Of a DNA stretch of 64,000 bases, positions 45,758-55,033 are shown in pieces. Under the pieces are notes generated by a model that had not been told where the DNA came from, did not search any database, and saw only the letters and a program-made list of their open reading frames with translations. Numbering within the stretch: position 1 is the first letter of the stretch; each line of letters opens with the position of its first letter. The translations under genes and the position numbers were made by a program. Source of the DNA: UBA5859 sp041940025 (GTDB lineage: Bacteria > Pseudomonadota > Gammaproteobacteria > UBA5859); assembly GCA_041940025.1 (NCBI GenBank), contig JBGTSY010000001.1, positions 186,001 through 250,000 of the forward strand, in the 5' to 3' direction.

Positions 45758-46237
45758 CTATTTATTATTTTTTTTCGGTTTCGGACCAATACGGATCTGT
45801 ACCACACCGGTTGCGACTTCTTCATTCTCAAGATCAAACAGGGATACCGCGACGGGTAAATCCTGCACCTGATACCAATCTGGAGGCTCAAATTGACACA
45901 CCGATCGAAGATCGGTACGTGCTTTTTTTAAGTATTGAATGGACATACCACTAGGGATCCATCTTGCGGTCTTAGGAATACTGGCCTGAACGGCGAAAGA
46001 AGCAGTGAGCTCGATTAAATTCGCCATCGCCACAGCATGCACGGTACGCATATGATTTGTCACCGCTCGGCGTTTTTTCATCCCCATTTCAAAATGCCCG
46101 GGTTCGACACGAATAATGTAGGGATGAATCGTTGCCGAATAGGGCGCACCCAGCTTAATTCCAAAGATCCCCAACCATCGAGACCCTGGTATAGAAATAA
46201 ATCGATTTATCCACTTTTCTGCGCGTGTCTGTTCCAT
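45758..46237 (-). CDS. DUF4442 hotdog-fold thioesterase-like protein
   Basis: A 159-residue protein resembling DUF4442, a hotdog-fold family related to acyl-CoA thioesterases. Typical parts are PYSATIHPYIIRVEPGHFEMGM, the central TVHAVAMANLIELTASFA helix, and MSIQYLKKARTDLRS. The frame opens at 46294, but ATG 46237, with AGAG nine bases before it, avoids overlap with the gene upstream. It lies 19 bp after the SRPBCC gene in a small two-gene unit. The substrate is unknown. Confidence 0.75.
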   Translation of the reverse strand: MEQTRAEKWINRFISIPGSRWLGIFGIKLGAPYSATIHPYIIRVEPGHFEMGMKKRRAVTNHMRTVHAVAMANLIELTASFAVQASIPKTARWIPSGMSIQYLKKARTDLRSVCQFEPPDWYQVQDLPVAVSLFDLENEEVATGVVQIRIGPKPKKNNK

Positions 46238-46256
46238 ATGCATTTTCTCTAGATCG

Positions 46257-46712
46257 CTACCTGGGCGACCCAGATGACACATCCTGTTCCGCAAGCTGCT
46301 TTATTTTTTTTAGTTGGGAAGAAGCAACTTTTTTTAAGTACCAATCCATCATTTTTGTCAACTTACTGACAACGCCGTCACCCTCAACCAGCTCCACTTG
46401 ATACTGCAAGCAGACTCCCTGTGAAGTGTCATTCAACTTATAGGTAACATGCATTGTAAACCTAGGATGCTTGAGCCTCACAGCCAAATTGTGTGGAAAC
46501 TGATGATCGGTTATCTCGCCGGCATATTCCACCGTGCGTCCGAACTCAGTCATTCGCTGCTTAAATGTGGTTCCTACTAGATTTTTCGGATCTCGATTAC
46601 TGGTATATTCTGTCGACTCTAGACCTTCCATCCAAAGGGGAACTTTGTCGTTATTTTCTATCCAATCAAATACCGTCTCGATGGGAGCCTGAATGTGTAT
46701 CTTGTGTTTCAC
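46257..46712 (-). CDS. SRPBCC (polyketide cyclase/START-like) family protein
   Basis: A 151-residue protein of the SRPBCC fold: it begins KHKIHIQAPIETVFDWIENNDKVPLWMEG, the classical first strand and helices, and ends with a long C-terminal helix (LTKMMDWYLKKVASSQLKKIKQLAEQ). These proteins bind hydrophobic ligands; a specific role cannot be given. It starts with GTG at 46712. Confidence 0.8.
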   Translation of the reverse strand: MKHKIHIQAPIETVFDWIENNDKVPLWMEGLESTEYTSNRDPKNLVGTTFKQRMTEFGRTVEYAGEITDHQFPHNLAVRLKHPRFTMHVTYKLNDTSQGVCLQYQVELVEGDGVVSKLTKMMDWYLKKVASSQLKKIKQLAEQDVSSGSPR

Positions 46713-46771
46713 TTAACTCAAAACTCGGAAATAATTTTAACCAGATGAAATTATAACTGAAGACCGCTGCT

Positions 46772-47377
46772 ATGAAACCAAATTCAAAATTGACAAAAAA
46801 TCATTCGGTAGTAGGATTGATAGTCGCCGGTGGTAATGGTAGACGCATGGGCGGATTACAAAAAGGGTTGCTCCAATGGCGATCCAAGCCCCTGATACAC
46901 CATATTATAGAGCGGCTTCAGCCCCAATGTGACTCATTGAGTCTCAATGTGAATCAACAATTAGAACATTACCATCAATTTGGGTTACCGATTATCCGCG
47001 ACCATGACTATCAACAGGCCGGACCGCTGGCTGGGCTGCATTCAGGATTGAGCCAGATCTCTTGTGATTTTCTAGTTACTGTGCCCTGTGATGCGCCCTT
47101 ATTTCCTTTGAATCTAGTTGAAAAGCTGTATGTGGCAGCAGTGACGCACCATGGTATGGCCGTTGCCAAAACTGAATACGGTTTACAACCGACATTTGCC
47201 ATCGTAAACACATCCTATTTAGCAAGTTTGGAAAAATACTTGAATCAAGGTCAACGTAAAACACAGTTATGGTTTAGTGAAAACAGGGCGGAGACGGTAG
47301 AGTTTCCGTTAGAAAATTTTGTCAATATCAATACCCCAGAGGATTTAGCAAATTTAAATGCATCGAACCTCAACTAA
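46772..47377 (+). CDS. mobA: Molybdenum cofactor guanylyltransferase
   Basis: MobA adds GMP to molybdopterin to make the guanine dinucleotide cofactor of the DMSO-reductase family. The 201-residue protein has the nucleotide-binding LIVAGGNGRRMGG-LQKGLLQW at the N-terminus, GPLAGLHSGL, VPCDAPLFP, and the closing FVNINTPEDLANL. It is the only molybdenum cofactor gene in the window. Confidence 0.92.
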   Translation: MKPNSKLTKNHSVVGLIVAGGNGRRMGGLQKGLLQWRSKPLIHHIIERLQPQCDSLSLNVNQQLEHYHQFGLPIIRDHDYQQAGPLAGLHSGLSQISCDFLVTVPCDAPLFPLNLVEKLYVAAVTHHGMAVAKTEYGLQPTFAIVNTSYLASLEKYLNQGQRKTQLWFSENRAETVEFPLENFVNINTPEDLANLNASNLN

Positions 47378-47430
47378 AATATAAAAACTACCACAACTTC
47401 GTTATTTAAATTTCTACAGGAGTACCATTA

Positions 47431-48288
47431 ATGAGTTGTCTAGAAGCATATCAACACGATGGCTGGGCTCAAGATCTGGGCATTGCGCTTATTCAAGCTG
47501 ATGCTAACAACATTAAAATGAGCCTTCCTTTTAAATCTAAAAATTTACAAGGTGAAGGCGGCGTGGTGCATGGTGGCGTGATAGGCACATTATTGCATGA
47601 TGCAGGGGCACTATTATCTAACCAGCTATTCGATACATCACCAGACGCCCCCGTGCACACGGTAGATATTCAGATCAATTATTTACGTGCCACTAAAGAT
47701 AGCACACTCACTTGCCAGGCTAAATTACTACGACAAGCCCGTCACTATGCTTTTGTAGAATCAGTAGTTATAGATGATCAAAACCGAGTGATTGCTCAAG
47801 CGCGTATGGTTTTTGGCGTACCGCATACAGATTCAGTAAACAAACACATTTCCACACACCCCTGCCAATCCCTAGTAGATACACCCATTAATCTGCAACA
47901 ACTCTCGTTTCTTGACATGTTAAACACTAACTTATCGCAACGACGTCCAGGCTTCTCCATCTTGGGTGCCCAGGATGGTATGTGTCACATAGAGGTAGAA
48001 GACCAATCAGTGAACAGGAATTATCACAACCATATCGCTGTCGGTACGCAAATTTTTGCAGCAGATAGCGCTGGCGTGTTTAGCAGCTTTACCTCTGGAG
48101 AGCCTTTAACCAAAGCAGCAACGATTGATTTGAAATTAAGTCTCTGCAAGCCTATAAAAAATGAAAATTTAATTGCTATCGCAAACAGCCTATATTTACA
48201 TAATAAAACGATTCATCACCAATTGGTTCTTTTTGGCAAAAAATCAAAAGATCTCGCAGCGATAGGTTCGATGACTTTGTCTGTATAG
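47431..48288 (+). CDS. Double-hotdog thioesterase-like protein (PaaI-type N-domain)
   Basis: A 285-residue protein with two hotdog domains. The first (residues 1-135) is of PaaI type with GGVVHGGVIGTLLHDAGALL and VDIQINYLRAT. The second (about 165-285) is degenerate but retains the overall pattern (YHNHIAVGTQIFAADSAGVF ... AATIDLKLSLCKPIKNE). Such proteins split acyl-CoA thioesters. A clear AGGAG precedes the ATG. The cognate acyl group is unknown; it may act in aromatic or fatty-acid metabolism. Confidence 0.78.
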   Translation: MSCLEAYQHDGWAQDLGIALIQADANNIKMSLPFKSKNLQGEGGVVHGGVIGTLLHDAGALLSNQLFDTSPDAPVHTVDIQINYLRATKDSTLTCQAKLLRQARHYAFVESVVIDDQNRVIAQARMVFGVPHTDSVNKHISTHPCQSLVDTPINLQQLSFLDMLNTNLSQRRPGFSILGAQDGMCHIEVEDQSVNRNYHNHIAVGTQIFAADSAGVFSSFTSGEPLTKAATIDLKLSLCKPIKNENLIAIANSLYLHNKTIHHQLVLFGKKSKDLAAIGSMTLSV

Positions 48289-48313
48289 ATAGTGCCAGTA
48301 AAAAATTGTAGAT

Positions 48314-49228
48314 TTAGAAATAGCTGAGGCGTCTATGTTGTAATAATTTTTGCCGCTGATACCAAAACTGACCGCGCCTTTCTTCTTCTAATTTCGTTCT
48401 CTGAACCCAGTTATCTAGGCTGTCAAATTCATAATCAAAATACAATGTTCTAAATTTTAATCTCGCTTCTTTCGCTTTATATTCGTAAACATTGCTCTGC
48501 TGTACATGTCCCGATTCATTGTAATTAAATGTCTCTCGGCTCCTTAATTGTCCATGTTTATATATTTCATGGCGCAACAACTGTCCTTCCTGATTACGGG
48601 TATAGGTTTCGCGGTGTTCCGGCACAATCCTTTCCATATCTTTGACAGACTGAAGAGGTTGTTCAGTGATATAAAATTCAGAAATCGCGCCGTTCTTATC
48701 CAAAAGAGTTAATTCAGAACGGCGTTGCAGTGGACGTTGAGGTACCGAAGAACGACGTAATATCCACCGCTTACCGTATTCATAGGACACCTCCTCGGTA
48801 AAAGGTGTCGTGACATTGGACTGCTGTTTAGTGAGATCACCTTTGTCATTATATTCAAACTGGTAAGAAGCCGTACGTCTGCCTGCTTTTAGGAATTCCA
48901 TTCCAGTGGGGATCTCTGCGTGATAGTGCAATCGACGCACCTCCTCGCCAGTTACACTATATAAAATGTCCTCAAGGGTAAATCCCTGTGGGGTGAAGTG
49001 AACCTCACGGATACGTCGTTTGTCTTGCCACACTTGCTGGGATTCATTCCAAACACGAGTCGACAAGCTCAAGCTTTGAATCGGACCCTGCACCTCAAGG
49101 GACACGCGATCATCCAAAAGAGTCGGGGGATAGTGGCCTAACTTCGGTTGCCCAGCGCAAGCAGCTAACAGCAAGACAATTAATATTGTGCCGACTCTTG
49201 TTCGATCCCGTGCCATCTTCATCATCAT
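48314..49228 (-). CDS. Lipoprotein with RHS/YD-like repeats, unknown function
   Basis: A 304-residue lipoprotein (lipobox LLAAC at about residues 20-24). The body contains several YD-like beta units, for example FEYNDKGDLTKQQSN, YTRNQEGQLLRHEIYKHGQ and FDSLDNWVQRTKLEEE, related in pattern to RHS/MORN-like repeats, but it is short and lacks any toxin part. It is probably anchored to the outer membrane. No function can be assigned. GGGATGA precedes a run of ATGs, of which the first is used here. Confidence 0.7.
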   Translation of the reverse strand: MMMKMARDRTRVGTILIVLLLAACAGQPKLGHYPPTLLDDRVSLEVQGPIQSLSLSTRVWNESQQVWQDKRRIREVHFTPQGFTLEDILYSVTGEEVRRLHYHAEIPTGMEFLKAGRRTASYQFEYNDKGDLTKQQSNVTTPFTEEVSYEYGKRWILRRSSVPQRPLQRRSELTLLDKNGAISEFYITEQPLQSVKDMERIVPEHRETYTRNQEGQLLRHEIYKHGQLRSRETFNYNESGHVQQSNVYEYKAKEARLKFRTLYFDYEFDSLDNWVQRTKLEEERRGQFWYQRQKLLQHRRLSYF

Positions 49229-49332
49229 TCATCCCTGTTGTCCCCTATAGTTATTTAGGACAACCTAATTAGGATTTCGTTTGTGATGACAAAAGCTTTA
49301 GGGATCTGCCTCAAAATGATTTTATCGATGCC

Positions 49333-51372
49333 TTAACATTCAATACCACACTGTCTTAACAACGCATCCACGGAGGGAGGCCGCCCTCGAAAACGAGCAA
49401 ATAATTCAGTCGGCTCCGCTGAACCACCCGCTTGCAAAATGTTGTCTCTGAAGGCGTTAGCCACCTGCGGATTAAAAAGACCCTGCTCTTCAAACACAGC
49501 AAACGCATCCGCTGAGAGCACTTCCGCCCATTTATAACTGTAATAACCCGCCGCATACCCGCCTGCAAATATGTGGGAAAAACCGTGCTGAAACCGATTA
49601 AACTCAGGTACTTGCACCACAGCAATTTTATCACGCACATCATCTAACAATTGTTGAATGGCCGGTGCGCCGCCTTGTTGATATTCAATATGTAGACGAA
49701 AATCAAACAGCGCAAACTCTAGTTGACGCATCATCTGCATCCCAGATTGGAAGTTTTTTGCTGCTTTCATTTTTGCAAATAACTCTTGCGGAAGCGGCTC
49801 CCCGGTTTGATAATGACCGCTAATCAGCGCCAACACCTCCGATTGCCAGCACCAATTCTCCATAAATTGGCTTGGCAGCTCCACCGCATCCCAAGGCACG
49901 CCATTGATACCCGAAACGCCAAGCGCCTCCATTCCAGTCATCATATGGTGCAGACCATGTCCAAATTCGTGAAATAGAGTGAGTACTTCGTTGTGGGTCA
50001 ACAAAGCAGGAGCCTCTCCCACTGGGCCAGAAAAGTTACAGACCAGATAGGCGACGGGCAGTTGAATTTTATTGCCATCGTGCCAGCGGATAACACATTC
50101 ATCCATCCAGGCACCGCCACGTTTATTGTCACGCGCAAAGAGATCTAAATAAAACTGAGCAAGCGTTGCGCCTTGTCCATCTGTTATGCGGTAAAACCTG
50201 GCGTCTTGGTGCCATAGATCCACGTCTGACTGTCGTTCAATGCGTAATCCAAAGAGCCTTTCCGTTAATTGAAATAGCCCCTCAAGTACCTGATTGACCG
50301 GAAAGTAAGGGCGCAAATCTTCCTGTGACAAGTCAAACTTCAACCGCCGTAACTGCTCACTGTAGAATGGAACGTCCCAAGCTTGTAATCCACCTACGAT
50401 CCCCTGTTGTTTAGCGAACTGCTCCAGCTCGACGAACTCCTCCTGTGCCAGTGGGGAGGCCCGTTCTGCTAAATCCTGCAGAAACCCCAATACTTCATCA
50501 GTAGTCGACGCCATTTTAGTGGCAAGAGACAATGCCGCATAATTGTCATAACCCAGTAATTGTGCCTGCTGTTTACGCAGATCCAGAATGGTTGCCATTA
50601 TCTCGCTGTTGTCCCATCTTCCCGCATCAGGACCCTGATCAGACGCGCGTGTGTGATAAGCGCGATAAATGCTCTCTCTCAACTGCGGATCTTCTGCAAA
50701 AGTGATGACACTCAAATAAGAGGGATATTCGAGATTAAACAACCATCCCTCTTGGCCTTTGCTCTGGGCGGCTTGTCGAGCGGCAGATAGGGCCGTTTCC
50801 GGGATCCCGGCTAATCGTTGTTTGTCTTTAATAACCACATTCCAGCTATTGGTCGCATCCAAGACATTGTCATTAAACTGACTGCCCAACTGTGATAATT
50901 CAGCAGAGATCTTTTTAAATTGCGCTTTCTTCTCATCGTCCAATGCCACACCCGACAGTCGAAAATCACGTAATTGATTTTCAATGACGCGCTGTTGTGC
51001 CGAATTCAATGCGGGAAAATCCGCACTCCGTTGGAGCTGCCGAAAGGCACGAAATAAGGATTCATTTTGTCCCAATTCCGAGTAATAATGACTCAGTTTC
51101 GGCAGACACTGATTATAGGCTTCTCGCAAAGACTCAGAGTTCACAACGGCGTTCATATGGCTCACCGTCGAAGTTGTCCGTCTTAATCTCTCTTCCATCA
51201 CCTCCATGGGATGTACTATATTCTCCCACGAAGGCCCGTCGTTACCCTCTAGTAACGTCTTCAATTGCCTTCGGTTTTCTTCTATCAAATAATCTATGGC
51301 AGGGACTAAATGTTCCGGCTGAATCAAACTAAAGGGCGGTAATTCATATTTTTCCAGCAACGGATTACTCAT
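49333..51372 (-). CDS. prlC: Oligopeptidase A
   Basis: A zinc M3-family peptidase that breaks down short peptides, including cleaved signal peptides, in the cytosol. The active site is LFHEFGHGLHHMM, with the third ligand in the following helix (ELPSQFMENW). The ATG at 51372 gives 679 residues, as in E. coli, with AGAGGAAAT just before it; the frame is open 57 bp further without similarity. Neighbours do not suggest an operon. Confidence 0.96.
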   Translation of the reverse strand: MSNPLLEKYELPPFSLIQPEHLVPAIDYLIEENRRQLKTLLEGNDGPSWENIVHPMEVMEERLRRTTSTVSHMNAVVNSESLREAYNQCLPKLSHYYSELGQNESLFRAFRQLQRSADFPALNSAQQRVIENQLRDFRLSGVALDDEKKAQFKKISAELSQLGSQFNDNVLDATNSWNVVIKDKQRLAGIPETALSAARQAAQSKGQEGWLFNLEYPSYLSVITFAEDPQLRESIYRAYHTRASDQGPDAGRWDNSEIMATILDLRKQQAQLLGYDNYAALSLATKMASTTDEVLGFLQDLAERASPLAQEEFVELEQFAKQQGIVGGLQAWDVPFYSEQLRRLKFDLSQEDLRPYFPVNQVLEGLFQLTERLFGLRIERQSDVDLWHQDARFYRITDGQGATLAQFYLDLFARDNKRGGAWMDECVIRWHDGNKIQLPVAYLVCNFSGPVGEAPALLTHNEVLTLFHEFGHGLHHMMTGMEALGVSGINGVPWDAVELPSQFMENWCWQSEVLALISGHYQTGEPLPQELFAKMKAAKNFQSGMQMMRQLEFALFDFRLHIEYQQGGAPAIQQLLDDVRDKIAVVQVPEFNRFQHGFSHIFAGGYAAGYYSYKWAEVLSADAFAVFEEQGLFNPQVANAFRDNILQAGGSAEPTELFARFRGRPPSVDALLRQCGIEC

Positions 51373-51527
51373 ATTTCCTCTTCGTTCCCCATTGAACCTA
51401 GATGCAATATCAAATTCCTCTGACACCATCGATTAAATTTGTGGAGACTTTTTAAATGCTTCAAGAACCGAGTCACCCCAGCTATAATTTAGTTAGTTTA
51501 ACCCTCTATTGAGTATAAGGACATAGG

Positions 51528-52097
51528 ATGAAAATTAAACTCATTACTTCTCTTTCGTTAATTCTGATGGTTCCTCCGTTATTTGCTGACACGGTGGCCG
51601 ATCTGCGATTGAGTGATGATGTTGTGCAGCTAGATGTGGGCATGGCGTTTCGCACTGGTCCGTCCGCAGATACCATTATGGATGCGGGATTACTCTATAA
51701 CTCTTCAGACAATTATCTGCTCAATGCAGGGGTACGCTTAGTAGATGATGTGGGCGCTATGGACATACCTGTCGATCTTGGGCTGGGTGCCAAATTGCTT
51801 GGGATCACCGTAGAAGATGAAGACGTGGTGGCTATCTCACTAGGGGCCCATTTTAAAGTGGCGATCCCATCCAACTATCGTTGGAATCTATCTGGCCACT
51901 ATTACATCGCGCCCGATATCCTGACATTTATGGATGGCGAACAATATTCTGATGCGCGCATTGGCGTAGATTACCAAATTTTTCCGCAGGCTTACGTTGG
52001 ATTGGGATATCACAACATTGAAGTAGAGCTGGATGGAGGTTTTGATGCAACAGTGGACGAGGGTGCACATATTCATGCCACACTCTTATTCAAGTAG
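51528..52097 (+). CDS. YfaZ-family outer-membrane-type protein
   Basis: A 189-residue protein with a signal peptide (cleaved after about LFA-D, residue 21) followed by a series of amphipathic beta strands (VVQLDVGMAFRTG, YLLNAGVRLVDD, AYVGLGYHNIEVEL) ending in a phenylalanine-containing terminal strand TLLFK. This fits a small outer-membrane beta-barrel of the YfaZ type. The 3' end overlaps aroE by eight bases. Function unknown. Confidence 0.7.
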   Translation: MKIKLITSLSLILMVPPLFADTVADLRLSDDVVQLDVGMAFRTGPSADTIMDAGLLYNSSDNYLLNAGVRLVDDVGAMDIPVDLGLGAKLLGITVEDEDVVAISLGAHFKVAIPSNYRWNLSGHYYIAPDILTFMDGEQYSDARIGVDYQIFPQAYVGLGYHNIEVELDGGFDATVDEGAHIHATLLFK

Positions 52098-52929
52098 GCG
52101 TCAGTTTCTTTCTCATTGCCTCAATGACCATCGTGGTTTTCGGTCGATAAGACTCCCAAAGTGCAAAAGACTCCGCCGCTTGCTCCACTAGCATTCCTAA
52201 GCCATCACTGACATAGGTGGCACCATTAAGTTTTGCCCACTGCATAAATGGAGTCTGCTGTGCGCTATAAACGAGATCATAAGCCAGCGCATTAGCATTC
52301 AATTCCATGTGCGGCAAAGTAAATGATTCATCGTTTAAAAAAGCAGACGTGCCATTTATTAGTAAATCGATCGGTTGTCCGATGGATATGTCTGCGTCAC
52401 CCAGGGCGCCAACATCGATGTTGGGAAAGTGATGTTTAAGATTGCGCGCCTTCTCAAGGGTGCGGTTTAATAACGTAATTTTAGTTCCAGACTTTGCCAA
52501 CAGGGGTGGCAATATTCCTCTGACTGCGCCTCCGGCACCTAAAATCACTATATGTTTGTTCTCTATTTGCCAACTTAAATTCTGCTCAATATCTGTTACC
52601 AATCCGATGCCATCGGTATTGTCGCCGTACAAACCCTGTGATTGCTGGCAGAGGGTATTCACCGCCCCAGCGTGCTCTGCCCGGGAAGACAGAGCGGTAC
52701 ATATCTCATAGGCTTGCCGCTTAAATGGTACAGTGATGTTTAAACCACGGGCACAAGGCCGTTTAAAAAACTGTGTCACTGCCTGTGGTAGTCCATCCGA
52801 CGCCACAGATATTTTTTCGTACTCGATTCTGCGGTCGCACTGAGAAGCGAATAGAGAATGAATATCTGGGGAGAGACTATGCTCGATGGGGTTCCCCATC
52901 ACCCCGTATAGATTATATGCGTTACCCAC
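52090..52929 (-). CDS. aroE: Shikimate dehydrogenase
   Basis: AroE reduces dehydroshikimate with NADPH in aromatic amino-acid synthesis. It shows MGNPIEHSLSPDIHSLF, LNITVPFKRQAYE with the catalytic Lys, NTDGIGLVTDI, VILGAGGAVRGIL and LINGTSAF. From GTG 52929 it is 279 residues; TTG at 52944 is possible but overlaps hemF. It lies 5 bp after hemF, a conserved pair. Confidence 0.95.
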   Translation of the reverse strand: MGNAYNLYGVMGNPIEHSLSPDIHSLFASQCDRRIEYEKISVASDGLPQAVTQFFKRPCARGLNITVPFKRQAYEICTALSSRAEHAGAVNTLCQQSQGLYGDNTDGIGLVTDIEQNLSWQIENKHIVILGAGGAVRGILPPLLAKSGTKITLLNRTLEKARNLKHHFPNIDVGALGDADISIGQPIDLLINGTSAFLNDESFTLPHMELNANALAYDLVYSAQQTPFMQWAKLNGATYVSDGLGMLVEQAAESFALWESYRPKTTMVIEAMRKKLTPT

Positions 52930-52934
52930 TGAGC

Positions 52935-53840
52935 TTAAACCCAATCACGGGGTTGTAGAAAAAACTCTGTTAACCGTGCTTCGGGGGTTCCCTCCTCCGG
53001 TCGAAAATCATACTCCCAACGCACTTCAGGTGGTAGAGACATTAAAATTGATTCCGTGCGACCGCCCGACTGCAGTCCGAACACTGTGCCTCTGTCATAG
53101 ATCAGATTAAATTCCACATAACGACCTCGACGAATCAACTGAAAGTGTCTCTCGCGATCCCCGTAGGGCATGTTCTTACGTTTTTGTACAATGGGAAGGT
53201 AGCCTTCAATATAAGCGTTACCGATAGATTTCATCAATGCGAATGAATTCTCAATGCCACCGTCAGTCCAATCGTCAAAGAACAGTCCACCTACGCCACG
53301 GTGCTCACCTCTGTGTTTGTTGTAAAAATAGTCGTCGCACCACTGTTTTAGTTTTGCATAAACATCTTCGCCAAATGGCGAGCATGCATCTCGGGCCACT
53401 TGGTGCCAGGCCTGAGCATCTTCTTCAAATCCATAATATGGCGTTAAATCAAATCCACCACCGAACCACCAAACCGGCTCCTCACCCTCTTTATTGGCTT
53501 GAAAATATCTCACATTGGCATGAGAAGTTGGCACATAGGGATTTTGAGGATGGATCACCAGTGAGACACCCATTGCTTCAAAACTCCTCCCGGCTAATTC
53601 AGGACGAGATGCCGTTGCGGATGGGGGTAATCCGTCACCAAATACATGTGAGAAGTTGACGCCGCCTTTTTCGATCACTGCACCATCTGAAATCACACGG
53701 GTAACGCCCCCACCGCCACCGTCACGCTGCCATTCATCTGCAATAAACTCGCTGGCACCATCCTCACTGGCTAATTGATGGCATATCTGCTGTTGCAACG
53801 TTAATAAATACTCTTTGACTTGTGCTTTGATGTCACTCAT
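52935..53840 (-). CDS. hemF: Coproporphyrinogen III oxidase, aerobic
   Basis: HemF performs the oxygen-dependent oxidative decarboxylation of coproporphyrinogen III. The 301-residue protein includes GGGGGVTRVI, GGVNFSHVFG, SLVIHPQNPYVPTSHANVRYF, WFGGGFDLTPYYG and GRYVEFNLIYDRGT. Four bases overlap the end of tsaC (ATGA), and aroE follows, forming tsaC-hemF-aroE. Confidence 0.97.
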   Translation of the reverse strand: MSDIKAQVKEYLLTLQQQICHQLASEDGASEFIADEWQRDGGGGGVTRVISDGAVIEKGGVNFSHVFGDGLPPSATASRPELAGRSFEAMGVSLVIHPQNPYVPTSHANVRYFQANKEGEEPVWWFGGGFDLTPYYGFEEDAQAWHQVARDACSPFGEDVYAKLKQWCDDYFYNKHRGEHRGVGGLFFDDWTDGGIENSFALMKSIGNAYIEGYLPIVQKRKNMPYGDRERHFQLIRRGRYVEFNLIYDRGTVFGLQSGGRTESILMSLPPEVRWEYDFRPEEGTPEARLTEFFLQPRDWV

Positions 53841-54424
53841 GAAGAGTCTCGTCTCGGTCTATCGCGTAACACATTTCCGGAAGGGAATTCTCTTATTTCT
53901 GAAGCCATCGCATTTTGATCTACGACACCATTTAAGTAATAGTCCACAGAGTTTCCAAAATATCGCCTCGCCACAAACAGATTTCGCGCGGGTGGGCGTC
54001 CTGTTGGATTGGCACTCGTTGACACTAACGCATGCCTCAAATAGTGACATAACTCTTTCACTAGCGGATGCAGGCATAGGCGCACAGCGATAGTCCCGCG
54101 TCCCCCGGTGAGATAGTCTGGCACCCCTTGTTTGGCCGGCACCACCCAAGTCACGGCACCCGGCCAACTGTTTTTTATCTGCCTGGGCCAATCACCTGGT
54201 TGAAAGTCTACATATTTTTCTAGTAACTGATAGCAGGGCGCCACCAACACCAGACCCTTAGTCAGCGGCCTGCCCTTCAGTTCACATAGGGTCTTGACAG
54301 CCAATTTGCTCTGAGGATGACATCCCAAGCCAAACACGGTGTCCGTTGGATAGACTACCAGCGCCTGTCGGCGGATAGATCGAGCCACCTTCGAGAGGTT
54401 AAAAGATTGCCATCCTCTAACCAT
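53837..54424 (-). CDS. tsaC: Threonylcarbamoyl-AMP synthase (TsaC/YrdC)
   Basis: TsaC makes threonylcarbamoyl-AMP from Thr, bicarbonate and ATP for the t6A37 modification of tRNA. The 195-residue YrdC fold has YPTDTVFGLGCHPQS, KGRPLTKGLVLVAP, WPGAVTWVVPAK, GTIAVRLCLHP and LVSTSANPTGRPPA. ATG 54424 is chosen; TTG 54436 is an alternative. It heads tsaC-hemF-aroE. Confidence 0.95.
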   Translation of the reverse strand: MVRGWQSFNLSKVARSIRRQALVVYPTDTVFGLGCHPQSKLAVKTLCELKGRPLTKGLVLVAPCYQLLEKYVDFQPGDWPRQIKNSWPGAVTWVVPAKQGVPDYLTGGRGTIAVRLCLHPLVKELCHYLRHALVSTSANPTGRPPARNLFVARRYFGNSVDYYLNGVVDQNAMASEIREFPSGNVLRDRPRRDSS

Positions 54425-54446
54425 TGCCCGAGTCAAAAGAAGTTAC

Positions 54447-54953
54447 CTAAGATGCAAGTTGTGCTTGCAGATCCTCATCTTTTTTTAGCACCTGTTGACG
54501 ATTATTATCGCGCTCCTGTTGTAATCGCTGCGCTAACTCTGGATCACTCAAGGACAACATTTGCGCCGCTAGATAACCAGCATTTTTCGCACCTGCCTTA
54601 CCAATTGCAGTGCAGGCAACAGGTATACCAGGGGGCATTTGCACGGTGGAGAGTAATGCATCCAAGCCTTGGAGCGGTCCAGCATCCACAGGGATACCAA
54701 TCACAGGTTTTAATGTATGCGCAGCCACGGTGCCTGCTAAATGGGCGGCCATTCCAGCGGCAGCGATGAACACAGCACACCCCCTTTGATCCGCATTGTG
54801 CACATAGCTTTGGGTTTCCTTCGGAGTGCGATGGGCAGAGTGAACTTTCACTTCCACTTTGATGTCTAACTGCTTCAGCACATCGATAGCAGGCTGTACG
54901 GTGGGCAGATCAGAATCTGATCCCATTAAAATTGCAACAAAGGTTTCTGACAT
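54447..54953 (-). CDS. purE: N5-carboxyaminoimidazole ribonucleotide mutase
   Basis: PurE converts N5-CAIR to CAIR in purine synthesis. The 168-residue protein carries LMGSDSDLPTVQPA, VHSAHRTPKET, FIAAAGMAAHLAGTVAAHT, GIPVDAGPLQGLDALLS and MPPGIPVA. No purK follows in the window, although the two are often adjacent. Confidence 0.96.
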   Translation of the reverse strand: MSETFVAILMGSDSDLPTVQPAIDVLKQLDIKVEVKVHSAHRTPKETQSYVHNADQRGCAVFIAAAGMAAHLAGTVAAHTLKPVIGIPVDAGPLQGLDALLSTVQMPPGIPVACTAIGKAGAKNAGYLAAQMLSLSDPELAQRLQQERDNNRQQVLKKDEDLQAQLAS

Positions 54954-55033
54954 GATAGGACTCTTGTTAAATTAAAATGTGAAGATAAATCTCTAGTCTA
55001 CATCAGTGAGAAGCAAGGATGTAACAATGAATC

